From Plakobranchus ocellatus (lineage: Eukaryota > Mollusca > Gastropoda > Plakobranchidae), in NCBI GenBank assembly GCA_019648995.1, contig BLXT01007556.1, positions 308,757 through 332,125 of the forward strand: a DNA stretch of 23,369 nt. The letters are read 5' to 3'. Position 1 is the stretch's first letter, and each line of letters opens with the position of its first letter. The position numbers were made by a program, and so were the translations under genes. Below the pieces are notes generated by a model. It did not search any database and was not told where the DNA came from. It saw nothing but the letters and a program-made list of their open reading frames with translations. Positions 9,359 through 19,221 of this stretch are shown piece by piece.

Positions 9359-11957
9359 GTAAGTCTACCTAAATTTTGTTGCGTGCACAATTTTTTCTTT
9401 TTTTTTTATGTAGTAGAATGTTGGTTTGTAAATCTCACCAAAGTGTGGCCAAAGGGAGATACCTTCGATGAAATTAAGCCTTTATTTGTGGAAAAACTCT
9501 CTCAACAGATTACAACTTTAATGATAACATATACAAAAGTAACAATCTAGATCAAAATGAGAAAAATACGTCCGGGCAATTAGTTTATCTGAGAAAACAA
9601 TTCGAGCAGTTTAATATATGTATTGGTGACTCTTAAAATTACAGAGAAAAATGATACAACTTTTTGACAATATGACACTAAATAGAGTGATAATAAATGA
9701 TTTAATTATCATAGAATAGCATAAAATATAAATGCGGAGAATTTTTTTTTACTACATGTATATCTATAACAAAAAAAAACTATTATAAATGGGAGATAAG
9801 CGGTGAAATTGAATTTCTTGTGTCAATTATTTCCCGCTCTGAAGGAATACATTCAAAATTTAATTAATTTTTTTTAATATATTATGTAATAAAACATACA
9901 TCTTCCAGTGTAACCGTATTGGGCCAAATGAGAACAATATGATATGAAATAATGTAGTATCAGTTGAGATTGTTGATGATGGTTGTGTTGGTCTTTTTCT
10001 TTTTCCATGTTCAAAAAGAAAGAAAAAAAAAAGAAAAGAAAAGCCTTTCACTCAAACTATTTTTTTTTATATTCATGATATTTTAAAGATTAAATCGTTC
10101 TTTATGTTGCTTGACAATATCAGTCATCTCTGAGTAAAACCGCGCTTGAACTTTATATGGCTTGTAAAGGAAGGGGAGAGGGGGGGAGAGGGGGGGNNNN
10201 NNNNNNNGGAGAGAGAATTATTTTTTTTCCATGAAAAGGCCTATTACTTTTTCCTGCTTGTGTAATATATAATATTTCAATGTTAAAAGCAATGCACGAA
10301 CTTAGCACCCACATAAAAACAAATATTATATCCCACTATGTAAAAGTGCTTACGGCATACGTGAAAAAATTGCCATGTTGCTTTATCCATACACTGTAAT
10401 TTTAATTCCTCTGAGCAACTTTTTACATGCAATCAACCTTTTGATTTTCAAATGGTTAATCGCGCTGTTTCACCTATTTTTTCTTTAAAGAATGCAGGGG
10501 AAAGGGTAAGATTATTTGAGATATGTTTTATTCATCGTGCTTAGGGAATTTTAGCGCGTACGTCAAACGAAAATAAAATCAAATATATTTGACTTTGTTG
10601 GGTGATGTCTTTGTTTAAGGACTGACTGCGCATGTCTAATAGAAAAACGAAGCCATAACTTTACTGTCAAGCTCATCTTTTCGTTGGTCGGTGGCTGCAA
10701 AAAGAGGTTCAAAGGCTAAGATGATCAGGAGTCACTTCTGCCCAAATATCTATTACGTCATGCTAAAACTCACATTAGCTCATACAATCCATTCCTAGAA
10801 GATGATCTTTTCGCCTTTCTCAGAACAGTGTATTAGATGTCAAGCTTGATATGAGACCAGTCAAGAATGATAGACAGGCCAAACGATTTATAACTTCATA
10901 ATGTTGTTTGGTACACTTAGTGTTGCTTTCTTAATTATTTTTATTTGTGTCATATTTTTAATAGATAAAATTAGTGAACAGTCTCTCTTGTCATTATATG
11001 TTTCTGAATGATCTCTCATCTTTATAAACTCTGTTTTAAGTTTTTAGTTTCCCTTGATGCTGTTTGCGCACAGTTACTGTACTTGACATGTGCTGGAGAA
11101 AGTAAAGCTTCGTGTTGTTACTGACAACTTCTATAGACATAGTAACTTTTTAATGCACGTGGTAAACTCTTAGATAAAAAGTCAGAAACTGTCGTGAAGC
11201 TTCGTTCAGAGAGGATAATTTGAAGTTTCGTCCAAATAGAAAAATTTTAACCTTGATCAAAAAGAGAATGTTTATGACGCTCTATGAACGAATCTACACC
11301 ACAGCTACTAATATTTATTTTTTTGAAAATTTCATCTAAAACAAATGTTCATCATAAATTTTGGGCAAGTGAAATTTGGGTCACAGCACTATTTCGATGT
11401 TCAATGAAGATAGCTGATTATTACAAAGAGCCGAGTTGAGATCCAGTTCAAAGTCTAAATTCAAGAGGAAGAACTCAACATCGTTTTACCTGCAGTAGAA
11501 AGTTTTGCACATACAGAATAATACATCTTTGTTATTCTTCGGTCTAGTTAAGGGTTTCCTTCAAAACAAATCGATCACGTAGATCGTCAACCCGACTCAT
11601 TTTGTATTATTCCTAGTTAATTTTTATATTTATTTTTATGACTGGATTATCCTATGGAAATTTAGCAGTTTAAAGGTTAATCATCTCAAATTTTTGGACC
11701 GACGTCTTTCCTTGAGCTTATTGACTTCACACGCATTTAAATATAAATCTCATCGTCCTGTTGTGCTTACAGAAAATCTCTTAAACAACCGTGATGATTT
11801 AATAAAAAAAGAAAAAGGATTATTCAATCCCTCAATTATTCAGCATCAAATAATTTATATTTGTAATGTGATGTGCATATCCTGTTCAAAAAAAAGTTTT
11901 CTTTGCCCTTTTTTTTAACCTACTTTCATCCTGATTTGACCTTCCTTCACATATCAG
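9359..11957 (+). other. Intron 1 (about 2.6 kb), no other gene seen
   Basis: Bounded by GTAAGT at the left and by TTCACATATCAG at the right. The interior is AT-rich with poly-A and poly-T runs, a G-rich tract broken by an assembly gap (10173-10207), and short chance open frames such as 9860-10051 on the minus strand and 11694-11918 on the plus strand. No transposon protein or RNA gene was recognised in it. Confidence 0.6.
10173..10215. repeat. G-rich repeat containing an 11-base assembly gap
   Basis: G-runs of 4, 7 and 7 separated by AGA lead into eleven N (10197-10207), followed by GGAGAGAG. The G-runs could form a quadruplex. The gap probably marks a sequencing or polishing failure within the repeat, so the true length here is uncertain. 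Confidence 0.85.
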
Positions 11958-12047
11958 GAATTCTATGACCCCGGTCCGAGTTCCAGCGTGACCACGCCTA
12001 CCTTCTCGTGCTACATGCGGGCAAACCCATTCAGCAAGGAGAAGGTG
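11958..12047 (+). CDS. Coding exon 2 (30 codons) of the three-exon gene
   Basis: The exon sits between acceptor CACATATCAG and donor GTAAGA. It is exactly 90 nt, phase 0 at both ends, and fully open. It encodes residues 4-33, beginning EFYDPGPSSSVTTPTFSCY and ending in a basic ANPFSKEKV segment. Its base composition is clearly richer in G and C than the intron sequence on both sides. Its frame joins exon 1 (MAE) to exon 3 (EYLKAHNRR) without a stop. A nearby GT three bases upstream of the chosen donor is a weaker alternative. Because the exon is symmetric, skipping it would keep the frame. No domain is recognised. Confidence 0.75.
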
Positions 12048-12198
12048 GTAAGATATTGCTGCTGTAGCTGGCCTAGTAGGGTAGAACATAAAGGGTGAGA
12101 TGGGATAGTTAAAGCACCCTGAAGCGCAAAATTTGAAGGCATTTATGGACGATGTCAAAGATGCTTCTCACTAACATGTCCTAATTAACCGTGGCAGA

Positions 12199-12262
12199 GG
12201 GCCGTATTCACAAAGCCCATTTATAGGTTAAAATGGTACGTAAACGTTGGTAATGCTGATAA
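12199..12262. mobile_element. Possible end of a non-autonomous DNA transposon
   Basis: The sequence begins GGGCCGTATTCACAAAGCCC, a type of terminal sequence that resembles short inverted-repeat elements common in invertebrate genomes. No matching inverted copy was found in intron 2, so this would be a solitary or truncated end. Recognition is from general style only. Confidence 0.25.
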
Positions 12263-12596
12263 AAATGAGTTAGATATAAAAAAAGATAACATTTTTTGCG
12301 AGTGATTTTTGCAAAACGTTTAAAATAAGATGAAAATTTATAAGCGATTACTGAGGCGTTAGATCAATCATTATGAGCTCATGTTGATAACTGATTAGCA
12401 ATGCAAAATTTGAAAATGTGTATAGAATTTGATTTCTTTTACATAAAATGTTTACTTTTACAATCATGATGCTTCGAAAAAACCTTTTTTTCAAACACAT
12501 ATCTTTAGGGCTTTTTAAAGTTGCCATAGATTTTGCTTCTATCAAATGCCATCTAAATGGACACTGTTCTGTTGTTATCTTTATATCGTTTTGTAG

Positions 12597-14555
12597 GAAT
12601 ACCTCAAGGCTCACAATCGCCGGTTAAAAGAATTTGGACCGAGGCCATATATGATAGGAGAATATCCTGAAATACCCCGCCACTATCCTGGAGTCAGAGT
12701 TGTGTATCAGTGGGATCAAATAGATGCCGTTACAGACCGTCTCTACTACATTCCTCAAAGATGGACTTACCATCGTGACCATCTTACGCTCCCAACCGCC
12801 AAAGCTAGGCGAGAGCTTCCACCTCAAGACATCAAGTACGCCACTGACGCCACTTTGCGAGGTGTTGTTTCTTTTGAAGAGGCCAAACGACGGGCAGCAT
12901 CTCCATCTCCATGCAGACCACAAGGACAGAGAAGAGAAAATGCTCCAGGATCTGCGGTATCCAGAGCTGTAAGTTTAGGTTCAACTATGACAGCCCAGAC
13001 TGGAGGTAGACGACCTCGACCCAGGTCCTGCCTTCCCCGTGCACCTACCCCGCAGCCAGGCCAAGAAGAGCTAACAATCCAGTTGGCTCCATTGTTGCCT
13101 AGAAAGTCTTTCTCAAAACGCCACTCCCGCTCGCAGACTCCAACATTTTCTGTATGTTCTGAGCAGTCTTGGGATTCAGTTAGTGCTAACCGAAATATTC
13201 AGCTTCCCCAGGCCGAAAATTCTAGCGTTACCAAGCGCCCGCCAGCGAGAAATGCAAGTTGCGCTCAACGCCCCCCAACGGGCATCTCGAGACCAGCCAC
13301 AGCCACCACTGTAATCACTCGCAAGAGTCGCAGCTCGAGTAGACCTTCAACGGCTGTGTCTAGACGTACTAGATGGTCTGATATTGCTGATGATGCCGTG
13401 TCCCTGAATTCCTCGATTCTGGAGCTACTTCAGACTATCACAGCCACCGACGGCAAACTTAGACCATTGTCACCAAGAGCCGACAGAGCGCGAACCAGAT
13501 CAGAAAAGCCGCCAAGTCCAGAGACTGATTACTCAGAATATCCAATTACGACAACTAATAACATTTCAAACACAGAGATTCTGTCAGACTCTGATGATTC
13601 TGAATATCATTTCGTCGTTACCTCAAATTTTCGACAACAAAATGAGAGTGAAACAAATTTGAATTCAACCAACACTGGGCGAAAAGCTGAAACTGAACTC
13701 CCTGTGCACAATGGAATCAAAACTTGCAAATGTTCTTATTTGCCTCTTGCGAAAGGTTCAGATGTCAAAACCGCTGCAGATTTTGAACGTAAGTTTGTTT
13801 CTAACAAATCAGAAAAAGATGCAAATCCCCCCTTGCCTCAGGAAAATAACAGGCAATTCAATATAGAAACGATAAGACCATCCATGAAAACAGCGAGTAT
13901 GGACTTTGGTGAGAAGCAGAGTAACATGAAACTATCACCAAAACATAGCCCTGTGTCTGTGGGTGCCTGTCATTGCCACGGAAATTCAAAGCATGTCTCA
14001 GAGTTTACATTTCCTTGTCGTTCAGCATCACCGATTCTGGGGGAAATCGCTTCACCAGGATCCAAAGCTCTTGTTTTGTCTGGTTGTGGAGTAACAGACC
14101 ACCAAGTAGATGTTGGTTCCAATAAGGAAATGTTTATGTACCATCAGAAATACGCTATGGAGAAGTCGCAAGCATACACTTTAGAAGAACAAGTTCCTTC
14201 CCACGGGGAAATTATGCGACAGTCAAGCCAAGATAACATAGCTCCAAAAGTAAAATACGATCATGACGATGGAAAACTTATGGATTCCTGTCAAGACAAG
14301 TCTGAATATAATATCTCCAACGCATTAACAGAGAATCCAGAGATTCCATTGAGTCTAAGCCAACCTTCCTCAGTAACAGGCAGAAGCTCTACGTTATCGT
14401 CCGAAGAGAGCGTGAGTCATGCCGAGTATCTTTTGATCAATGAAACAGCCATGAAGAACGAGACAAATGTTCGATCGCACGAAAAAGATCAAACGGATGG
14501 AGATGGGCACGGTCAGATTAATCAACAGTTGGAAAGGGGAGAGGACACTGACTAA
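12597..14555 (+). CDS. Coding exon 3 (last exon) of an unrecognised, largely disordered protein of about 685 aa
   Basis: The frame is open for 652 codons from the acceptor TATATCGTTTTGTAG to TAA at 14553. The in-frame TAG at 12594-12596 is the acceptor itself, so the exon starts at 12597 and the internal ATG at 12651 is not the real start. With exons 1 and 2 the product is about 685 residues. Residues about 34-131 are rich in Tyr, Pro, Arg and Trp (YPEIPRHYPGVRVVYQW, then RLYYIPQRWTYHRDH) and look like the conserved part. From about 132 the chain is Ser/Pro/Arg-rich, with RPSTAVSRR near 290, an acidic SDSDDSEYH segment near 364, and small CKC and CHCH clusters near 409 and 490. No signal peptide, membrane segment or catalytic motif is seen. 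I do not recognise the family. A cytoskeletal or ciliary scaffold is conceivable from composition but is only a guess. Confidence 0.85.
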   Translation, partial: EYLKAHNRRLKEFGPRPYMIGEYPEIPRHYPGVRVVYQWDQIDAVTDRLYYIPQRWTYHRDHLTLPTAKARRELPPQDIKYATDATLRGVVSFEEAKRRAASPSPCRPQGQRRENAPGSAVSRAVSLGSTMTAQTGGRRPRPRSCLPRAPTPQPGQEELTIQLAPLLPRKSFSKRHSRSQTPTFSVCSEQSWDSVSANRNIQLPQAENSSVTKRPPARNASCAQRPPTGISRPATATTVITRKSRSSSRPSTAVSRRTRWSDIADDAVSLNSSILELLQTITATDGKLRPLSPRADRARTRSEKPPSPETDYSEYPITTTNNISNTEILSDSDDSEYHFVVTSNFRQQNESETNLNSTNTGRKAETELPVHNGIKTCKCSYLPLAKGSDVKTAADFERKFVSNKSEKDANPPLPQENNRQFNIETIRPSMKTASMDFGEKQSNMKLSPKHSPVSVGACHCHGNSKHVSEFTFPCRSASPILGEIASPGSKALVLSGCGVTDHQVDVGSNKEMFMYHQKYAMEKSQAYTLEEQVPSHGEIMRQSSQDNIAPKVKYDHDDGKLMDSCQDKSEYNISNALTENPEIPLSLSQPSSVTGRSSTLSSEESVSHAEYLLINETAMKNETNVRSHEKDQTDGDGHGQINQQLERGEDTD

Positions 14556-15058
14556 GTCCAAAATCACATTGATGATTCTTTAGATGCCTCTTTTTTTTAA
14601 CCACATTGTATTGTAAATATCTTTATTTGCTTCGCAGACCTCGTGTGAATTGTTAGGTTTAGTCTTTAAAAAGCGCCGTATTCAGTTACTCGCAAAAGAA
14701 ATCCTTATTAGTTTCGAGGCCAATTTATGTTTACCTTAATATTACCAACGTACCGCATCGGCAGTGTCTGCCGTATGAATTGTCAAACACGTGTGGTTTA
14801 GATAGCGTCTCTATTATCTTTGTTTTGTTTTTTTTTGTTTTTTGTATTTTGGCAACATTTAAAAAGTCAGAGCAAAATATTGTCTGTAAAAATGATGAAT
14901 CCTAGGAGGATTAAGGCGGTCCACGGGTTGAATATGAAGAAATGAATATAGAACTGTGATTTGCCACGCATACTTTTATTTCTCTGTATAGTCATTCTAC
15001 AGAGTAACACATTTCTACCACCTCTCTTTATCCATCAAAAGTCCGTGAGAAAAATAAA
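14556..15058 (+). other. Probable 3' UTR with AATAAA poly(A) signal at 15053-15058
   Basis: About 500 bases downstream of the stop codon there is an AATAAA hexamer (15053-15058), followed at 15118-15145 by a T-rich and GT-rich stretch of the kind that often lies downstream of cleavage sites. No earlier AATAAA was seen after the stop. A poly-T/GT stretch sits at 14820-14850. The assignment fits the gene model but transcript ends cannot be read from DNA alone. Confidence 0.45.
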
Positions 15059-15849
15059 AGACCGAGAATGGACCATAACCAGTCTTCAACAGCTTCCATG
15101 GCGTCTTCATTGTCATGGAGTGTTTTTGAGTTGTTCTTTTTTTAGATTGGGAAATAGAAAAAGGTCTGGCGGTCTGATGACGCTGAATGTAGCAGGATTT
15201 TAAAGCTGCACTGTTCGGCTGCCTGGACTGCTCTGTGCGTAGGAGCGTTACCATGCTCTAGGAAGACCCCACTACCGAGCTGTTCACGGCTTTGTCTCAA
15301 TAACTCTAGAGCTAGCCTTTTATGAATGTTTTTCCATTTTCCAGATAGGCCATCATGATGGCATCTTTAAAATTCAAAAAAAAAAAAAAACGACAGCAAA
15401 CCTTTCCACTAGATGGTGTTATCTTTGCCTTCTTTGATGAGAAAGAAGAATGGGATTTCCATTGCAAGGAGGACATTTTGGTTCTGGATCAAAATTGAAA
15501 ATCCATGTTTTATTCATAGCTTGTTTTTTTTTTTTTTAATGTATGCCATTTGGCTCAATTCGAAGGAGAATTTCACAGGACTCCATCTTCCGCTCCCTTT
15601 GCTCTCATGCCAAAAAGGAGGCGCCCAACCCGCAGACACCTTAGTTATGTTGAGATGATCATGGAGAATCGACATGATTCTAGTTTCACTTGAGAGCTGT
15701 TTACTGTCGGATTATCCCGAAAACTGCATAGTGCGTTCCAAATGAATAAATGAATTGACCAAAGGCTGCAGAAATTCCATCATTCTACGAAGATTCCTTT
15801 CATAGTCAGACCTAGGGGGAAGGGGGGAGGGGTTCAGCTTTATTTGTTT
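15059..15849. other. Intergenic DNA, no gene seen
   Basis: Overlapping 79-81 codon open frames on both strands (15015-15254, 15413-15658) show no recognisable family. A poly-A run (about 15377-15391), a poly-T run (about 15525-15538) and a G-rich stretch (15813-15832) are the only features. Another AATAAA lies at 15744-15749. Confidence 0.5.
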
Positions 15850-15851
15850 AA

Positions 15852-15908
<57 letters not shown>
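15850..15908. repeat. (TA)n microsatellite
   Basis: About 28 TA units with one TG interruption near the left end. Confidence 0.95.
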
Positions 15909-15911
<3 letters not shown>

Positions 15912-15957
15912 CATTAACGTTGTAACTATCTTTACCATGCTTATTACAAATATCGTC

Positions 15958-15994
<37 letters not shown>
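15958..15994. repeat. (TCA)n trinucleotide repeat
   Basis: Twelve TCA units; the minus-strand polyaspartate frame through it is an artefact. Confidence 0.95.
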
Positions 15995-16787
15995 TTTCAC
16001 AGTGATTACTCACCTTCATCATGAACGTTATTTTCACAAATTTCATCGTTATAATGGTTAGCAAAAACATTTCTTCGGGTCTGTCTTTACTGATTTGCCT
16101 TGATTCATTTAGGAAAAAGGGTCAAAACGTTTCAGCTGACAAATGAACAAATAATATGCTCAAAAAATAATTGGTTTAATTTTCCATCAATCGTTTAGAT
16201 AGAAAAAGCTGTACATATACAACCATAAAATATCCATGTTGTATCTAAGGAAAAGCAATGGACATTTAACTTTTTTGTCATAAGCTTACTAAAACGTTCA
16301 AATATATTTCTCCACATTTATTTTTCAAGATACTATCAATTAAGATAGGGTCTAGAGTGTGTACAAAGTGAAACAGTAGGCACTTTACAAACGATTGATA
16401 ATATCGCCAACAAAAAAAGACACTGGAATACAGATTTGTTTGGGTTATATTTCTTCCTGTACAAAAAGTTATATTCAATAACGCTAAAATAATTGCTCTT
16501 CAAAGAAAATGAAACAAAGAAGCAAGAATGATTTTTTTTCACATATTGTACAAAATATACAATACATTTTCCCCTCACCTCATTGTTCTCATAAAGATCT
16601 TTGAAAAGACATTTTTGTGCGAATTGTATCATAACTAAATCAACTTCCCTCGGGTTGATGGTGGCACATATGTTTCAATGTACTGATTTATAAAAAGCAC
16701 GGTAGGTCAATGTTATTTTGTTTACATGGTTTTCGCTTTTTGTTTAAGTTTCTATCTTTTTTCGCCGTTTCTCTACCTCCGTTACTC
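15995..16787. other. AT-rich intergenic DNA, no gene seen
   Basis: Two overlapping minus-strand open frames of 66 and 98 codons (16278-16632) have low-complexity hydrophobic content and no recognised domain. They are taken as chance. Confidence 0.5.
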
Positions 16788-16822
16788 CCTCCTTCTCTCT
16801 CTCTCTCNNNATCTCTCTCCTC
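16788..16822. repeat. (CT)n microsatellite with a 3-base gap
   Basis: CT units are broken by NNN at 16808-16810. This is the only clear pyrimidine-on-plus GA-type tract in the window. Confidence 0.9.
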
Positions 16823-16867
16823 ATATATTATATATCTTAATCACTCTATTTACATATCTCTTAATCT

Positions 16868-16907
16868 CTAAGCTATCTATCTATCTACTATTTATCTTTA
16901 TATATGT

Positions 16908-16944
<37 letters not shown>

Positions 16945-16945
16945 C
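16868..16945. repeat. (CTAT)n and (TA)n repeats
   Basis: Short CTAT units (about 16872-16888) are followed by imperfect then clean TA repeats up to 16944. Confidence 0.9.
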
Positions 16946-17904
16946 ATCCCAAATTAATTCTAAATTTTTAAGAAATGATTCACCAATGCACGATACATTT
17001 CTACTTTATAATAAAAATTACATACCCCTGCTAACTACTATTGGGTATTGATATAGTCCAAGTCCATGACGTTACTGTGAAAACATATTGTATATAGTAT
17101 TTGCATTTTTTTCAAGAGCTGTAAATATTTGGATTTATTAGCGCGGAGCTCTTTTCAAAACAAATATAATAATATGTCATTTTTTTTTAATGCACAGATC
17201 GTTCATAAATGAAATGTTACTAACAGCAGAAATACAAAAGGATTAGTTTTGTAGATTCAAAGAATTGGTTTCACCAGGAGTTAAAAAAACCTCTGTTTAT
17301 ATACCTATATTGAAATTATATCAGTGAGAACGATATGGCATATCTTGAAACTGTTATTTTCACTAACATAGAAAAATGCTACTTTCAAGGATAGGTTATA
17401 TAAGCATAAGTATATTGTATATACCTTAATAATATCAAACAAGTGTGGAAACACAGTTATAAACTACAAGACTCTCTTTTTTCTTTTGTACATTGATAAA
17501 ATAATGTCGTTTCTCGGCTGGATAAGATTCTTACCAAGTCTTATGACTTTTAGTTTTCAAAAACATTTTCAAATAATTACGATTAAAATAGTAACTGTGC
17601 AAAGAGTTTTATTTACATAATTTTAAAACAAAACTGTGCAAATTAAAAAACAATCATATTGCAGAGTAATAAAAATTCCACCCTGAACCTCCTTGAAGCT
17701 TTTCGCATTCAAAACATATTCTAAGGGATTCTCACTCTTGACCATCGAGATATAAATAAACTGGAGACCGCAATAGCTCATTTTTTGGGCTTGAATCCTG
17801 CTCGTTTCCCTTAGTGATATAACTTGTTTTTCATAGGTGTGATATTTGCTGTTGTTTTCTTTACTTATTATGCATTGCCCATCCATTACTCAGGCTGCTC
17901 CAGG
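16946..17904. other. AT-rich intergenic DNA, no gene seen
   Basis: The longest open frame is 87 codons on the minus strand (17623-17886). It shows no known domain, and its hydrophobic end is what AT-rich DNA would give by chance. No RNA gene or repeat was recognised. Confidence 0.5.
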
Positions 17905-18012
17905 CTAGAATGTTCTTGATGAGCTCGAAATCAAACCTGCGACATATACGTTCCCGGAGATGACAGGGCAGATTCCCTAGCTACCCAATGTACCGCTAAG
18001 GAACTCCAGGTT
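17905..18012 (-). mobile_element. tRNA-derived SINE head (relic)
   Basis: On the minus strand the sequence has a box-A-like AGCGGTACATTGGGTAGC followed about 50 bases later by a box-B-like GCAGGTTTGATTTCGAG. This spacing and order resemble a tRNA-derived SINE promoter. It differs in sequence from the SINE at 20328-20474, so it would belong to another family. It does not fold as an intact tRNA gene by eye. Family assignment is uncertain. Confidence 0.4.
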
Positions 18013-18639
18013 GTAGATCTAGCTCGACCTAAAAGAAGTCGCACCGTGTCGTTGAAACTGGTAACTGTGTATCAATTAAGTAAACTCAGGTTTTTCGTCT
18101 TGTCGCAGTTCTTATCAGAGGAGTAGAAAGAGAGTCATGTTTTTTGTTTTTCTTTTTGCTTTTTGTTTTTTTTTTTATGTTGTATTTAAGTTATAGGCTG
18201 CTAGGCCCAAGATCATGGTGGTTGTGTGTAAGGTGGGGAAGTTTGATTGGCAAGTACTTTAAGTTAACCTTGATGAATTCGATAATATCTTCTTTGGTCT
18301 AGAAGTTCTTAAATGTGTTGCTTTTATTTTTATTGTTTAATAAGCCTATGCCAGTATTTTCTAGAATCTGTGACCGGTGTGTATATAAGAATAGTTGTGG
18401 GAGAGCTTGCAGAGATGACTAAGAGATAAACCACTGATGTTGGAGAATTTGTAGATTAAAAGAGTTGTTGAAATTAAATTGCCGTTCTGACATTGTTCCT
18501 AATTCAAATTAATAAACATTTTTTCTGCATGTCTTGGAGCAATGTCTATTTTTCAGTCTATTTAAAAGAACTCATTGTCACTGGCGGTGTCAAACTAGAT
18601 CTATAACTAAACATTATTCAGCCATTCGTGACACCACCC
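18013..18639. other. Intergenic DNA, no gene seen
   Basis: T-rich with a broken poly-T region at 18139-18178. Several TTTATT motifs near 18325-18340 could act as minus-strand AATAAA signals for the candidate minus-strand exon. Confidence 0.5.
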
Positions 18640-18645
18640 TTTATT
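18640..18645 (-). other. Candidate minus-strand poly(A) signal AATAAA
   Basis: AATAAA on the minus strand lies about 300 bases beyond the TGA that closes the candidate exon at 18946-19218, a reasonable 3' UTR length. It is supporting context only, since the hexamer is common in AT-rich DNA. Confidence 0.3.
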
Positions 18646-18945
18646 GGTTTCACATAGAAATCAGTTGGATTCATTGTATCCACATTGTAAGTACAAGCAA
18701 GTAGCATATTGAAAGTGTAACATCTTGTGGGCTCTCTTACATCTTCAAGTTTGAGAGACATAAAGTGGCTTTACAGCTGTATGTGTGTACGTGGAACTTC
18801 CTACAGAAAGTGCTGCTCAAGACGTATTAAACACTGCGTACTCTGTCTTATGCCATGAGTCGAGGCCATAGAGCTCCGAGATCTTTCATGGACTTGGTGG
18901 GGAAATTGTCACTGACGCTACTTACAGAAAACATACTTAAGCTTG

Positions 18946-19218
18946 TCAAAGAGGTGAGCATCCATGGTGGCTCATAAACGTAAATTCGGACTGAGGCGAG
19001 TCACTGACTATACTGCTACTGCTGTCATCATGATTGTGTATGTTCTTCCCGTTCATGGTATGATTAACGTTGCTCGTGTTGTTGTTCATGGTGTTGTTCA
19101 CATTGCTGTTATTGCTGCTGTTGTTATCTCTGGTGCCGAGGCTGGAGGAGTGCTGCCCTAGGGGTGAGGAGGCATGAGTGCTACCGAATGTCCGACCGTT
19201 AAATGTGAAGGGCCACGT
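18946..19218 (-). CDS. Candidate terminal coding exon, Asn/Ser-rich protein C-terminus (partial)
   Basis: On the minus strand a good acceptor with a pyrimidine-rich lead (TTTACTTTCTGCTTTCGTGCAG, split here as positions 19240-19219) precedes 90 open codons ending in TGA at 18948-18946. The frame begins TWPFTFNGRTFGSTHASSPL, passes through an Asn/Ser-rich middle with repeated NNT and NVN units, and ends SEFTFMSHHGCSPL. Polar low-complexity tails like this are common in transcription factors and other regulatory proteins, but no domain is present and the gene cannot be named. No partner exon was found in the window. A second reading overlaps it: a perfect Kozak GCCACCATGG at 18971-18962 with donor GTAAGT at 18925-18920. 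The exon may therefore be a terminal exon, a 5' leader exon, or chance. Confidence 0.4.
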   Translation of the reverse strand, partial: TWPFTFNGRTFGSTHASSPLGQHSSSLGTRDNNSSNNSNVNNTMNNNTSNVNHTMNGKNIHNHDDSSSSIVSDSPQSEFTFMSHHGCSPL

Positions 19219-19221
19219 CTG

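Noticed and set aside
9350..9550. 66-codon open frame beginning with the true start codon
   Set aside because: After three codons it reads into intron 1 past a perfect GTAAGT donor; the rest is chance.
12624..12972. Open frames on both strands overlapping the start of the last exon
   Set aside because: They are shadows of the long coding exon in other frames.
12651..14555. Taking the first ATG of the long frame as the protein start (634 aa)
   Set aside because: The frame is open 18 codons further upstream to an acceptor AG at 12595-12596, and an upstream 90 nt exon and ATG exon join it in frame.
16278..16632. Overlapping 66 and 98 codon minus-strand frames
   Set aside because: Two frames over the same bases with no family resemblance; chance.
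17623..17886. 87-codon minus-strand frame
   Set aside because: No domain, low-complexity hydrophobic end and no good acceptor at its start; consistent with chance in AT-rich DNA.
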